This document shows, in pieces, positions 54,101 to 62,705 of a DNA stretch of 64,000 bases. The notes under the pieces are model-generated. The model was given only the letters and a program-made list of their open reading frames with translations. It did no database searches and was not told the DNA's origin. This stretch comes from Spirulina subsalsa PCC 9445 (GTDB lineage Bacteria > Cyanobacteriota > Cyanobacteriia > Cyanobacteriales > Spirulinaceae), in contig NZ_JH980292.1 of NCBI RefSeq assembly GCF_000314005.1, positions 3,508,121-3,572,120 on the forward strand. Reading direction: 5' to 3'. Position numbers and translations under genes: made by a program. The stretch's first letter is position 1. Every line of letters begins with the position of its first letter.

Positions 54101-55202
54101 TCGCCTGAATGCTTTCCGATTGACTGCCGCCAAAGAAGGTGGAGTATTGAATCCCGTTCCCTTGGGGGTTTAATTGCAACAGGAAGGCATCCCGAGGTTC
54201 GGTTAAGCTGGTGCCGCCCCCGAAGGCACTTTGAAAAGCGTTGTTGGTGATGGGGAAGTTGGTGGAGTTGGTTCCCCCGGCGAGATAGGCGACTCCGGAA
54301 TTATCGACCAAAATATCATAAACCCAATCATCGGCCGCCCCGCCAATATAGGTGGAATAGAGGATTTCGTTGCCAAAGGGGTTAACTTTGGTGACGAATA
54401 TATCCCGTTCCCCGGAGTTGATGGTTTGAAAGGCTCCGGGTCGGGTGGGAAAATTGGTGGAAAGGGTGCTACCTGTGAAGTAGGTGGCTCCGGTGTTGTC
54501 AAAGGCGATCGCCGCCGTCACCTCATCACCACTTCCCCCCAAATAGGTCGAGTATTCCAGCGTTGGGTCAATAACCAGGGCATAGTTGGGGTTATAGTGA
54601 CCCAAATTAAAGCCCACCTTCCCATTTTCTAAAATTTCATAAGACCCCTCAATAATGACCGTCTGACCGTTGATTTCCTGGTAAATGAACAGGGGAGCAT
54701 CCACCAGTTCCCCAAAGGCCGTCTTGAGGACGAGAGCGCCATCTGAGCGAATTTCTATCGCCTCTACTCCGTCATACTGCATCCGAATTTGACTAGGATC
54801 CCCGCCGGGGTGAACAATGAATTCACTTTTCAGTTGTCCTTCGGTGCCCAGGAAAACCCGGTCGATCCGGTCATAGACATTTTGGTAAACAATGCCGTTG
54901 TAGGTGGGAACATTAGTAATCCACTGACTGGGATTATTGCCCTGCAAAAAGTTAGCCACCCCCACCAATTGCTGAAGGGGGGTAATCACTGGGGTAGGAT
55001 TAGCCCCGACGAGGCGATGTTCTACGAGAGTGGGAATTGATTCCCCATCCACTCGTTGACTGCCGCTAAAAACCACGGCATCGGGGGCGAAAAAGATATT
55101 GTGACCTGCACCGTTGACCTGAAACTTAATGGCGGAGTCAGTTTGTCCCCCATTAGCAATGAAGCTGAGGGGTAGGGGAGTTGCTGTCGCGTTTCCAGTC
55201 AT
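51141..55202 (-). CDS. Giant SBBP-repeat surface protein with Calx-beta-like and DUF4114 regions
   Basis: 1353 residues. N-terminal domain (1-215) ending NYALVIDPTLEYSTYLGGSG; then about eight SBBP-type beta-propeller repeats with the pattern YSTYIGGAADDWVYDILVDN plus FPTTPGAFQTTFGG (about 215-680); then repeated beta-sandwich segments, each containing WDQVQTVTVRAIDDEIVEG-like strings, resembling Calx-beta or cadherin-like domains (690-1050); and a C-terminal DUF4114 (LPFGGDMDFNDMVFEVVFN). No signal peptide is visible, so export may be by a C-terminal or type I signal. Probably an extracellular adhesin or matrix protein. Its C-terminal DUF4114 resembles that of the protease-like gene at 29758. 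Confidence 0.85.
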   Translation of the reverse strand: MTGNATATPLPLSFIANGGQTDSAIKFQVNGAGHNIFFAPDAVVFSGSQRVDGESIPTLVEHRLVGANPTPVITPLQQLVGVANFLQGNNPSQWITNVPTYNGIVYQNVYDRIDRVFLGTEGQLKSEFIVHPGGDPSQIRMQYDGVEAIEIRSDGALVLKTAFGELVDAPLFIYQEINGQTVIIEGSYEILENGKVGFNLGHYNPNYALVIDPTLEYSTYLGGSGDEVTAAIAFDNTGATYFTGSTLSTNFPTRPGAFQTINSGERDIFVTKVNPFGNEILYSTYIGGAADDWVYDILVDNSGVAYLAGGTNSTNFPITNNAFQSAFGGGTSLTEPRDAFLLQLNPQGNGIQYSTFFGGSQSESIQAIARDNNGNIIVVGSTTSPNFPTTPGAFQTTFGGVRDGFIASFDPTGTNLLFSTLLGGSGDDFIYDLAIADNGTIYLTGQTSSPNFPTRGIATALSGPSDAFVTALQSSGTGLVFSSYLGGSGADQGRGIVVDGERNIYVTGGTSSPNFFTTDNAKQTQYGGGDSDIFYTVYNPNGGLTYSTFLGGEGFDRAYGIAIDDTGLVYLTGTTSSDDLPTTLTAFQPEFGGGEGDAFFATFSPTGLLADLSYLGGSGKETAFQIKVDSEQRAYIAGVTTSNNFPTTPLGIQQSGGGGQDAFFVKVTLPEPNIVTIPRNPLLRLTEDGQTDSYQVFLTQQPTENVRIILGTDSQLNALGSLLFTPENWNVPQTVTVSAINDQIPEGIHNGIITHTVSDDSAPEYRNAILPSVFAEIIDNDVQYRISAQRVTIPEGDQGVTPLNFTIRREGDLTRQTSVGLNFSGQARLGVDYQNVRVSGFNVSLENNRVVFGPDGTTATLTLDIIGNTQIQPDRDIILTLTDPRAPGQGTPLLFNTEVSTLIVDDEVPGISILETNRQTLVSEDGLSDTYSIVLKRRPTANVVLEFLVDNQLQPMDSITFTPDNWDQVQTVTVRAIDDEIVEGRHTGVIQHRVALGSAAEYIDAPLPSLTVDIIDNDNPRVNPAPNGVFLLDSNKGRNIGLRFTIAQVNTLTSVNEIGVIRVDDEFGTVNGKRLGDPGYVAEALARGEVVFSALPNTIPRFVDTRLMTFFPNERLVFYLVQNSTTDQVLFNAERGAAIPPVFFSTGGNALAFEQFGVDDFVLSWNDQQGAPSAVGDVVMSMRYAFDERPPLGTRWQGTRQGEIIDTRGQGTRTVTINVRAEAAFNNVIGLYRIDAINGRIGLDISTTNRNYARTAIERRVTEIPRDSSANVVLEPGIYAPYLIANGTVEDWLATNPVNFISQEVVAYFPFVEVNPDGFDHLRMFGDNIFGFEDLPFGGDMDFNDMVFEVVFN

Positions 55203-55445
55203 GACGTTTCCTCACACAAGGGGTAAATGGGCAATGGTTTTTTGAGTTGGGTTAGATTGATAACAATATCTCTATTTAATTTTTAGCACCAATCGAGGCG
55301 ACACTCCCCCCGTATTTTCCCCCCCTTCCAAAGGGGGGCTAGTCCTTGATTGTATCGAGAGTCGGGGATCGGAAGGCACTTTTCACAGTTAAGTGGGGAG
55401 AGGATGGTACTATTTTCCCCTACTGAAGGAATTTTGGCATCAGGT

Positions 55446-55600
55446 GAACTACCCCGCCCACAAGGGGACGGGGCTTCCCAACTCAACAGCAACCGCCTCT
55501 ACGGATGACTTACGCCCCCGCTTTGGTCTTACATTGCCTCCTTGGGCAGTATCGCTGGTTCCCAACGATAATATTCGTAAGCCTTCATCTCGAATATTGA
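55446..55600 (-). ncRNA. Predicted right-end (omega) RNA of tnpB
   Basis: In tnpB elements the guide RNA scaffold overlaps the 3' end of tnpB and the right-end hairpin, and the guide is the flanking DNA. Here that is the 3' part of tnpB, the hairpin at 55452-55473 and GGGGTAGTTCAC; the guide would begin near 55445 with CTGATGCCAAAATTCC. Position by analogy only; the 5' end is arbitrary. Confidence 0.45.
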
Positions 55601-56645
55601 TAGCTGCACTTACGTCTCTGTCATGTTGGGTTTTGCAATTGGGGCATTCCCAACTACGAACATCAAGAGGCAGACTATCAATCTGATTGAGGCATACATG
55701 ACAAGTCTTACTGGACGGGAAAAACCGACCAATTTCTAGATAGGTTTTCCCGTCTTTTTCAGCCTTGTACTTTAACTGTCTGGTGAATTCTGACCATCCA
55801 CAATCTGAAATCGCTTTGGCTAGATTGTGGTTTTTCACCATGTTTTTGACTGACAGGTCTTCCACAACGATGACTTGATTTTCGTTCACCAATTTGCGGG
55901 AGAGTTTGTGCTGGAAGTCTTTGCGAGTGTTAGCAATCCGCTCATGCACTCGCGCTACAATACGTCTTGCTTTAGCCCGACGCTTTGAACCCTTCTGTTT
56001 ACGAGATAACTTTTGCTGCTTGCGTTTCAGGTTTTTCTCTCTCTTCTTGAGCGGTTTGGGATTATCAAATTTAGAACCATCAGACGTAATGGCAAAATGG
56101 GCTAACCCTAGGTCAATCCCAACCGCTTTACCTTGGCTGCTTATTTCAGGTTTAGGTAGTCCATCGTCAAAAAGCAAAGAGGCGGAGTATTTGCCCGTCC
56201 TACTCATGCTGACGGTAACGGTCTTCAGCTTACCATCGAAAACACGATGAAATTTTGCTTTGACATCACCGATTTTAGGCAATTTAATCGCTTTATCCAA
56301 CAACTTGACGTGCTGCGGATACTGAATTGACTGCTTACCATGCTTGCTCTTGAAGTTGGGATATTGAGCTCTTCCCTCAAAGAAGTTGATAAACGCCTGA
56401 GAAAGATTCAGGGATACAGACTGGAGAACTTGGGAATAACATTGGGCCAACCAAGGAAACTCCTTTTTGAGTGCTGGTAAGCGGTCGTTATACCCCTGTC
56501 TTGACAGTCCCTTCCCGGTTGCTTTGTAGGTTTCATTGTTCAGGTTTAGAGCGTAGTTCCACCACCTAGCACAGCCAAACGCCTTTGACAAGGCTACTTG
56601 CTGCTCAGTGGTTGGATAGATTCTGACCTTAACAACATTTCTCAT
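55449..56645 (-). CDS. tnpB: RNA-guided endonuclease TnpB (OrfB_IS605)
   Basis: 398 residues. RuvC-like catalytic acids are all present: Asp168 (AVGIDLGLAHFAI), Glu252 (IVVEDLSVKNM) and Asp334 (HDRDVSAAIN). The zinc ribbon has Cys305, Cys308, Cys324 and Cys327. The N-terminal KVRIYPTTEQQVALSKAFG and the Arg/Lys-rich helix REKNLKRKQQKLSRKQKGSK complete the family pattern. TnpB uses an RNA from the element's right end to cut DNA matching the flank, helping the element persist. Length and frame are intact. Ends VAVELGSPVPLWAG into the right-end hairpin. Confidence 0.95.
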   Translation of the reverse strand: MRNVVKVRIYPTTEQQVALSKAFGCARWWNYALNLNNETYKATGKGLSRQGYNDRLPALKKEFPWLAQCYSQVLQSVSLNLSQAFINFFEGRAQYPNFKSKHGKQSIQYPQHVKLLDKAIKLPKIGDVKAKFHRVFDGKLKTVTVSMSRTGKYSASLLFDDGLPKPEISSQGKAVGIDLGLAHFAITSDGSKFDNPKPLKKREKNLKRKQQKLSRKQKGSKRRAKARRIVARVHERIANTRKDFQHKLSRKLVNENQVIVVEDLSVKNMVKNHNLAKAISDCGWSEFTRQLKYKAEKDGKTYLEIGRFFPSSKTCHVCLNQIDSLPLDVRSWECPNCKTQHDRDVSAAINIRDEGLRILSLGTSDTAQGGNVRPKRGRKSSVEAVAVELGSPVPLWAG

Positions 56646-56814
56646 TCTCCAAGTTTAACACAAAAGGGATTAATGGCAAGACCGATAGATTATTGTCAAT
56701 CTGCGCGGCATTGAACCGCTTGATTGACTGGCCTTTCATCCCCACCCACGAGGGGATGGGGAGTTCCCGGCAATCTTTTTAAAGCGGAAATAATGCACCA
56801 AGCTCGGTACATAG

Positions 56815-56976
56815 GGTCTGCTGAATATCCCTCTAAGCAGTGTTACTAAGACTTTTAGCCGTTTATACCCAATTAAATAGACTTGAGGGCAAAAACCTGA
56901 ATTTCCCCTGTTCCCCGTTCCCCAAACCTTCCCCTACTGCACACAACTCAAGTTAAATTGGTATTAAGAGCGAGAA
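56815..56976. repeat. Dispersed palindromic repeat of the ATACCAA family, inverted copy
   Basis: Inverse of 25797-25972 over its whole length, including GAATATCCCTCTAAGCAGTG on one side and TAAGAGCGAGAAAAG on the other. The core ends lie at 56865 and 56964. It sits between the tnpB element and the secG gene and is not part of the element. Confidence 0.7.
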
Positions 56977-57076
56977 AAGGTAGCATGGGTACAGACCAGC
57001 ACTTGAGCGGTGCTATTGAGGAATTTCTCCACATAGGTTAACGTCCCCAAAATATTACTAGGCGATAGGAAAAAAG

Positions 57077-57307
57077 TTAACCCAACCAGCCCGCGCTTAA
57101 AACTACCGTGAGACTCACAAACAGAATGCTTAACGTCCAAGTCACGCGGTTCAGGGTGGTTTCGGCGCTCTTGGTGCTGGTGAAGAGTTGCGCTTGACCC
57201 CCAATTCCTCCCAGTCCATCGCCTTTGGGACTGTGCAGTAAGACTAAAACAATCAATAGTAATGCAGAAAGGGTCCAAAGAATTTCAAACAGTTGAACAA
57301 TCGTCAT
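57077..57307 (-). CDS. secG: Preprotein translocase subunit SecG
   Basis: 76 residues, MTIVQLFEILWTLSALLLIV, with two membrane helices around the conserved loop LVLLHSPKGDGLGGIGGQAQLF and TLNRVTWTLSILFVSLTVV. It associates with SecYE and speeds protein export. Single gene, divergently transcribed from coaE with about 74 bp between the starts. Confidence 0.9.
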   Translation of the reverse strand: MTIVQLFEILWTLSALLLIVLVLLHSPKGDGLGGIGGQAQLFTSTKSAETTLNRVTWTLSILFVSLTVVLSAGWLG

Positions 57308-57381
57308 TTTAGGTTTTTAACTCACTACAACCAAGATTTTGCTACTCTATCAATGCTAACAGGAATTGCAACCTTGCGGTG

Positions 57382-58011
57382 ATGGTGAACAATCTCCCCT
57401 ATGCTCTCGGTTTAACCGGGGGAATTGCAACGGGTAAAAGTACCGTTGCGGACTATTTGGCCGAGGTCTATGGTTGGCCGATTTTAGACGCGGATCTCTA
57501 TGCGCGGGAAGCGGTGCAGCCCGGTTCGGTGATTTTAGAGGCGATCGCACAGCGCTACGGCCCGAGTTTCCTCAACCCCGATGGTACCCTCAACCGTCCT
57601 CAACTGGGGGATATTATTTTTAACACCCCCCAAGAACGAAAATGGTTAGAAGACCAAATCCATCCCTTCGTCAGAGGGCGTTTTGAGCAAGAAATGAGGA
57701 CGGGAGAAAGTCCTGTGGTGGTTTTAGTCATTCCCCTACTCTTTGAAGCCCAGATGACCGATTTAGTGCAGGAAATTTGGGTGGTGTCCTGTTCCCTAGA
57801 ACAACAACTCGCCCGTCTACAAGCCCGCAATCAGTTGTCCCTAGAAGCGGCACAGGCGCGCATTGCTAGCCAAATGCCCTTAGAGTCAAAAACTGCTTTA
57901 GCGGACGTTGTACTTGAAAACAACGGTCCGCGAGAGCATTTACAGCAGGAGGTGGATCGGATTGTCTCGACCCGTTTTCACAAGTTCCCCCAATCCTGTA
58001 CATCCAGATAA
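57382..58011 (+). CDS. coaE: Dephospho-CoA kinase
   Basis: 209 residues. P-loop GLTGGIATGKSTVADYL, then ILDADLYAREAVQPGS, DQIHPFVRGRFEQEM and VLVIPLLFEAQMTDLV, all CoaE motifs. It phosphorylates the 3'-hydroxyl of dephospho-CoA, the last step of CoA synthesis. ATG at 57382 is used; a GTG one codon before is in frame. Its last 34 bp overlap the 3' end of the gene on the other strand. Confidence 0.93.
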   Translation: MVNNLPYALGLTGGIATGKSTVADYLAEVYGWPILDADLYAREAVQPGSVILEAIAQRYGPSFLNPDGTLNRPQLGDIIFNTPQERKWLEDQIHPFVRGRFEQEMRTGESPVVVLVIPLLFEAQMTDLVQEIWVVSCSLEQQLARLQARNQLSLEAAQARIASQMPLESKTALADVVLENNGPREHLQQEVDRIVSTRFHKFPQSCTSR

Positions 58012-60200
58012 TCATTGGTCGGAGCAGGCTGGGACGGATTGAGAATCCGTTGCCAAATTTCCAGTTGAGAGCGGGCGGCTTGGTAGGCGGGAGTATTGGG
58101 GGGGACTTGAGAGGCGATCGCAATAGCCGTTCGTAAATCACTCCCCGCCCGATTCCGTGCCATTGCCAGAATCTGTTCACTCCAAACCTGTATCGCTTGA
58201 CTACTCTGGTAACGGTATAACGACTCATTCGGCACCTGTGAAGCCCGATTAATAGCCTGATTAAGGGCTTCTGGCGTTCCCCGTTGGGCGAGTTGTTGGG
58301 CTTGGGCGAGCAGGCGCTGGGCATTCACTTCCCGTTCCCAACGACTAATCCGAGCTTGCGCTTCATCGTACAAAGCCCGATTCCGTTGAATCCGTTGGGC
58401 GGTTTCGATGGCCGCCCGGAAATTCCCTTGAGTGGCCAAGTTCATCGCCTCATCTAAAATGGGCTGATCTTCCGTCTGTTGAATATTGTTTTCCCACTGT
58501 TGAATCCGGGTCTGGGCTTCCCGATAGAGGGGGCGATTGGGATCAATCTGCCTCGCCTCTTGCACCGCCTGTTCTAAGTTCTCGATACCGGGCTGACGAG
58601 CATAGTTCTGCGCTCGTTCTAAACGGGGTCGATCTTCTAGGGTTTGAATTTGCCTCGTCCAGTCGTTGATCCTACTTTGAGCTTGGGAATAGCGGGGATT
58701 CTCACGGGTGACTAAGCGGGCTTGGGCAATGGCGGCATTGAGGGAACTGGGGCGACCATCCCGAGCCAGTTGATCCGCTTGATCTAACTGCACCACGGCC
58801 TCTGCTTCGAGTTGCCACTGTCGGGCGAGTTTTTGGGCTTGGCGATAGAGGGGACGGCCGGGAGTAACACGAATGGCACGGGCGATCGCATCTTCTAAAT
58901 TCCTCACGGTGCCATAACTCGCCGTTGATGACGCTTCAGCCAACAGACTAATATCTAGCGCCTGTTCCGTTAACTCCAATTCGCTGGGAATCCGATTCGC
59001 CACCTGCATGGCTTCCTGCCATTGTCCATTGGTTAATAATTCCAAGGCCAGATCAATCATCTTATCCCCAGCCCGACTGATCAGCATTTGAGCTTCCGCA
59101 TAGGCTGAACTCTGGTCATTAATATTTTGAGCCAGTTCAATGGCTCTGAGCAAGTTATCTAAACCGCCGCGATTTAAGGCCGTATACGCTTCATCGAGTT
59201 GGCGACTTTCCCGACGGGCTAATTCTAAATAGTCGAATAACTCTCGATACCGGGTATTCGCCCAATAACGATTATTCAATCTCGTTAAACGCGCCGCATT
59301 TTGAAACGCTAAACCCCAAGCGGCGTTTTTAATATGACTTTCTGCCTCGTTCGCGATTTCTTCCCCTTGTTGCCAGACCTCATTCCAACGGTCAATCCGC
59401 TCCTGTACAATGCTGGGGTCTTTTAAATATTGGGAAACTTTATTGGCCAACGCGATCGCCTCTTGTAAGCGCCCCTCTTGAAACTCTTGCTCGCCCAAAG
59501 CCAGCAAATCATTAACCCACTTCTCAATATTCCGGTCAATTTCCCCCCGCAGAGGATGATCCAAAGGTAAATCCTCCACCAAGCGAATCGCTTCTAACAA
59601 GTCCTCAATGGTTTGTTTATTCGCCGCCAACTCCGCGCAATACAACCGCATAGAAGCCGAGGCAGTAGGCCAGAAAATAGAAGGACAATTAGGCATAGCC
59701 GGAGACTTCGTTAACAAAGCGGTCGCACTAAAACCAACAGTTCCCGTCACAATAATCACCACTACCCCCCAAAGTTGCCAACTCCACAAGAAAGATGTGG
59801 GGGATGCAGTGGGTTCAGGAGGAGGGGGTTGAGAGGAATGATTTTTAGACACAGGATAAGTTTGGGGACGATGGAACAGTTTAGCATTTTGCCCTTTATC
59901 CTCCCTCTGTTTGGAGTGGGGCTTTTTTTGCGTGGGTTCTTCTCTCAACTTCACCTTAACAGTAGGTTGGTCTTTTTGGCTCTCCACAGGAGCAATTTTT
60001 TCCGGTGGGGGAGTCGTCAGGGCAGGATGTTGAAGGGTTGCGGTTGTCCCTTGACGACGGTGGGGGGAAGATACCCGATGGGACACTCCCCCTATCTCCC
60101 CCCCCCTTCTGTTATGTAAACCTTGTTCATAAGACTCATTAAGACTTCTAACATGACTCCGACCCACAACTTTTGAACGATCCACTTTTGAACGGTCCAT
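57978..60200 (-). CDS. Large membrane-anchored helical-repeat protein of unknown function
   Basis: 740 residues. A Pro/Gln/Lys-rich head of about 145 residues contains a short duplication (MDRSKVDRSKV), then one membrane helix (about residues 148-168, LWGVVVIIVTGTVGFSATALL). The rest is a long array of about 50-70-residue helical repeats of the form LxxAQxLAxxGxxxxLxxAIxxAxxVPxxxPLYxxAQxxIxxW (e.g. NPRYSQAQSRINDW, NRPLYREAQTRIQQW). It resembles TPR-like proteins sometimes annotated as chromosome-segregation ATPase-like in cyanobacteria, but there is no ATPase motif. ATG at 60200 chosen; a GTG five codons upstream is possible. Confidence 0.75.
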   Translation of the reverse strand: MDRSKVDRSKVVGRSHVRSLNESYEQGLHNRRGGEIGGVSHRVSSPHRRQGTTATLQHPALTTPPPEKIAPVESQKDQPTVKVKLREEPTQKKPHSKQREDKGQNAKLFHRPQTYPVSKNHSSQPPPPEPTASPTSFLWSWQLWGVVVIIVTGTVGFSATALLTKSPAMPNCPSIFWPTASASMRLYCAELAANKQTIEDLLEAIRLVEDLPLDHPLRGEIDRNIEKWVNDLLALGEQEFQEGRLQEAIALANKVSQYLKDPSIVQERIDRWNEVWQQGEEIANEAESHIKNAAWGLAFQNAARLTRLNNRYWANTRYRELFDYLELARRESRQLDEAYTALNRGGLDNLLRAIELAQNINDQSSAYAEAQMLISRAGDKMIDLALELLTNGQWQEAMQVANRIPSELELTEQALDISLLAEASSTASYGTVRNLEDAIARAIRVTPGRPLYRQAQKLARQWQLEAEAVVQLDQADQLARDGRPSSLNAAIAQARLVTRENPRYSQAQSRINDWTRQIQTLEDRPRLERAQNYARQPGIENLEQAVQEARQIDPNRPLYREAQTRIQQWENNIQQTEDQPILDEAMNLATQGNFRAAIETAQRIQRNRALYDEAQARISRWEREVNAQRLLAQAQQLAQRGTPEALNQAINRASQVPNESLYRYQSSQAIQVWSEQILAMARNRAGSDLRTAIAIASQVPPNTPAYQAARSQLEIWQRILNPSQPAPTNDYLDVQDWGNL

Positions 60201-60959
60201 GACTGCTCTCCTCACTCCAATATTCTAGAAACGGAAATGGTCTTAGGTTATAGCAATTAGGCTTAGACTCCTATCATTGATTTGGCTGAACTTTAGGTAC
60301 TTGGGTTGAGATTTAGCGGAGACTCAGGAAATTATTCCTGAATCGCGACAAAAGGAAGGAGCGTCTACTCTAGTCTTCTCTTCTGGTTGGATGACTCATA
60401 TCAGGAGACATGAAAACCACAATCGCCTAGGCTATTTGAAAGCTAGGTGATCTTGGCTCTTTACAGGAACTGAGTTACTAAAATTAATCGGTAATTGATC
60501 AACTAATCAGTAATTGATCAACGGAAAAAACCCAGAACAAGGAACACTGATTGTTAGTAACATTTTGTTAGTAACATAGTGCGGGCTTCCCGATTAAATG
60601 TCCTTGAGTGTTCACTCTTGAGCGCTAATTAATGGGCGTTAACTTGGGAGTATCCCCCTATTCGCAATGGGTAAGTTAATAGATGCAACCTGATCCAAGG
60701 CTGAAATTTCTATTCAGCCTGACCTTCTCAACCTAAGCGTTGAGGCCTCCTAATTTTAATTGACCCAGACGGATTAGGACTTGTCCTAGGTTTAACCGTC
60801 TTGAGGGTCATTTATCAACCCTTAAGGAAGGGAAAACTCGCAAAAACTAGATTCATTGTACACATTATCCCCAATTCCCACACCGATTTCAAGGATTATT
60901 TTGTCTTTACAAAAAAATCCGGCGTGGGTTGCGGGGGAATCAAGGGAGCAACAGAGGCT
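60201..60959. other. 760-bp intergenic region with tandem direct repeats
   Basis: No supported gene; a 75-codon open frame at 60801 overlaps yggT and looks accidental. The region lies upstream of the helical-repeat protein gene. It contains a tandem 19-bp repeat (TAATCGGTAATTGATCAAC, 60485-60503 and 60504-60522, one mismatch), a 13-bp repeat pair TTGTTAGTAACAT (60551-60563, 60565-60577) and a 12-bp palindrome GAGTGTTCACTC (60606-60617). These look like operator-type sites. A small RNA cannot be excluded. Confidence 0.5.
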
Positions 60960-61259
60960 CTAGAAGCGGGCAAAACTGTAGAGGAGTTGACCCAGTACCT
61001 GAATAATCACTGGGCCGACCCAACCTAACACCAGAAAGGCCAACATGGGGGATAAATCCAGACCACCCAGGGGGGGGATAAACGAGCGGAAGATATTTAA
61101 GTAGGGGTCTGTGATGGGGCTAAGGAATGACATGGTTTGCTGGGCCCAAGCGGCGGTTTGAAACCAACTGAGTAACACCCGCACCAACAACAGGAGAGAG
61201 TAGATATAGAGAAAATTAGAAAGGCTCTGAACCAAGAGGCTGATAATTTCTGGACTCAT
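60960..61259 (-). CDS. YggT/YlmG-family membrane protein
   Basis: 99 residues with two membrane-associated helices: IISLLVQSLSNFLYIYSLLLLVRVLLSWF and LSPMLAFLVLGWVGPVIIQVLG, joined by the family motif FLSPITDPYLNIFRSFIPPLGGLDLSP. YlmG/YggT proteins are linked in cyanobacteria and plastids to nucleoid and division organisation and cofactor attachment to the cytochrome b6f complex. Family clear, exact role inferred. Confidence 0.92.
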   Translation of the reverse strand: MSPEIISLLVQSLSNFLYIYSLLLLVRVLLSWFQTAAWAQQTMSFLSPITDPYLNIFRSFIPPLGGLDLSPMLAFLVLGWVGPVIIQVLGQLLYSFARF

Positions 61260-61402
61260 GATTAAAAAAATGTCCCATACTTATAGGTTTTCCCCATTCT
61301 ATCGGAAATAGAGCAAGAGGACTGTTGGGAGAGCGTCTGCTAGAGGTTCACCGGGGGATGAATCCTCAACCCATCCGTAGATGGGGGGGCTTTTCTGGCG
61401 GC

Positions 61403-62614
61403 TCAACTGGGGGAGGTTGTATGGAGGTTTGCAGTGCGCATGGCTCGCCAAAATTCCTCATATTGTTGACCTGTGGAGTCTGGAAGCGGTAATAAAAACT
61501 CGCTATTCTCGATCACTTCAGCAGGGGGGAGACGGAGGGGTTGGTCTTGGAGGTCGGGGGGTAGGGTGGAACGGTCGCGGGTGAGGAGGATGGGAGAGGT
61601 GCCACTGGTGTTGAGGGTGATATTTTGGGCGGAGGGGTTTTGCCAGTAGAACTCAACCCATTGTTGCAGGAGGGGGTCAAGGGCAGGGTTGTTAGTCCCT
61701 TGGGGTTTGACCCATAAATCCACCCAGCGCGCTGTTCCCGAGGCCGGAACGACGGCTTTAATTTGGGGATGTTGCCGCATGAGGGGGAGGATGTCCGATG
61801 ACCAGCCCACGGCGACCCAAGCATCTTTGATCACAAGGGGTTGTAGGTAGTGGGTGGAACTATAAAATTTAATTTGTTGGGCGAGTTTTTTCAGTTCCGG
61901 GAGGAGTTCGGGGACGGCGTTGAGGTCGGGGGTATTGTAGGAGTATCCGAGTTTTTTCAGGGTCAGGCCGATGATTTCTCGCGGTTGGTTGATGACGGTG
62001 AGGCGATCGCGTAAATCCGGATGCCAGAGATCCCCCCAATCTTGGGGAGTCCATTTTAGCGACCTCAGAGCATCTTGATGATAAGCAATTAAAGTATTCC
62101 CCCACCGATAGGGTGCGCCCCAAATCTCCCCTTGTCCATCATAATGACCCTCTCCATTGCGTCTCACCACATTTTGCCAAGGCGTGGGCAGATTGTCCCA
62201 GCCTTGCCACTGTTCCACCTCACGGAAGGGTTGAATAAAATTCTGTTTAATGGCCGATTTGAGCCAAACATCCCCCAAACTGACCAAATTGGCGGGACTG
62301 GGGAGCGGTTTCCCCACCACAGGAATCTGATTCCACCAAGGTTGATTCACTTCCTCCCCTTGGGCGATAGTCTGCCAAGTTTTCAACAAGTCAAAGATTT
62401 GGGCTAATTGGGCTTCTGGCACCACGGCCAAACGATTGCCCGTCGGTAAACTTTTGCGAAACTGCCCAATTAAGCGCAGAGGCAAAGAACGATTTAAGAG
62501 TTGAATCCGCAACGTTAAGGCATTATCTGCCCCACACCCTGTTAGGATCGGGGCAAGAGCCGCCCCTGCACTGAAGGCCACACTATGACGTAAAAAACCG
62601 CGACGAGTAATCAT
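61403..62614 (-). CDS. Tat-exported periplasmic solute-binding lipoprotein (polyamine type)
   Basis: 403 residues. The start MITRRGFLRHSVAFSAGAAL carries the twin-arginine export signal (RRGF), and LTGC gives a lipobox Cys27. The mature protein has the type 2 periplasmic-binding fold seen in spermidine/putrescine-binding proteins: YDGQGEIWGAPYRWGNTLIAYHQD, DWGDLWHPDLRDRLTVINQPRE and DAWVAVGWSSDILPLM. It would deliver a ligand to an ABC transporter; no permease gene is near, so the ligand is uncertain. ATG at 62614; a TTG three codons earlier is rejected because the Tat signal begins here. Confidence 0.85.
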   Translation of the reverse strand: MITRRGFLRHSVAFSAGAALAPILTGCGADNALTLRIQLLNRSLPLRLIGQFRKSLPTGNRLAVVPEAQLAQIFDLLKTWQTIAQGEEVNQPWWNQIPVVGKPLPSPANLVSLGDVWLKSAIKQNFIQPFREVEQWQGWDNLPTPWQNVVRRNGEGHYDGQGEIWGAPYRWGNTLIAYHQDALRSLKWTPQDWGDLWHPDLRDRLTVINQPREIIGLTLKKLGYSYNTPDLNAVPELLPELKKLAQQIKFYSSTHYLQPLVIKDAWVAVGWSSDILPLMRQHPQIKAVVPASGTARWVDLWVKPQGTNNPALDPLLQQWVEFYWQNPSAQNITLNTSGTSPILLTRDRSTLPPDLQDQPLRLPPAEVIENSEFLLPLPDSTGQQYEEFWRAMRTANLHTTSPS

Positions 62615-62705
62615 AAAGTACAATCGGAAACATTTCGGATGGCTTTCACCATATTAATTGGAAGGCAGAGGCAATTTTTGAGCATCTGAGGGAAAACAAA
62701 ACCCC

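Larger units (their letters stand above)
55440..56790 (-). mobile_element. IS200/IS605-type solo tnpB element (no tnpA)
   Basis: The tnpB gene is flanked by two related 22-nt hairpins in the same orientation: 55452-55473 beyond its 3' end and 56740-56761 about 95 bp beyond its 5' end. They differ at paired positions (G-C in the right-end copy against A-T in the left-end copy), a compensatory change that supports the fold as the transposase-recognised end structure. No tnpA is present, so movement would need a helper. Exact ends are not defined; about 1.35 kb. Confidence 0.75.

Noticed and set aside
60801-61028. 75-codon open frame overlapping yggT
   Set aside because: It starts from TTG without a ribosome-binding site and overlaps a well-supported gene on the other strand; no recognisable pattern.
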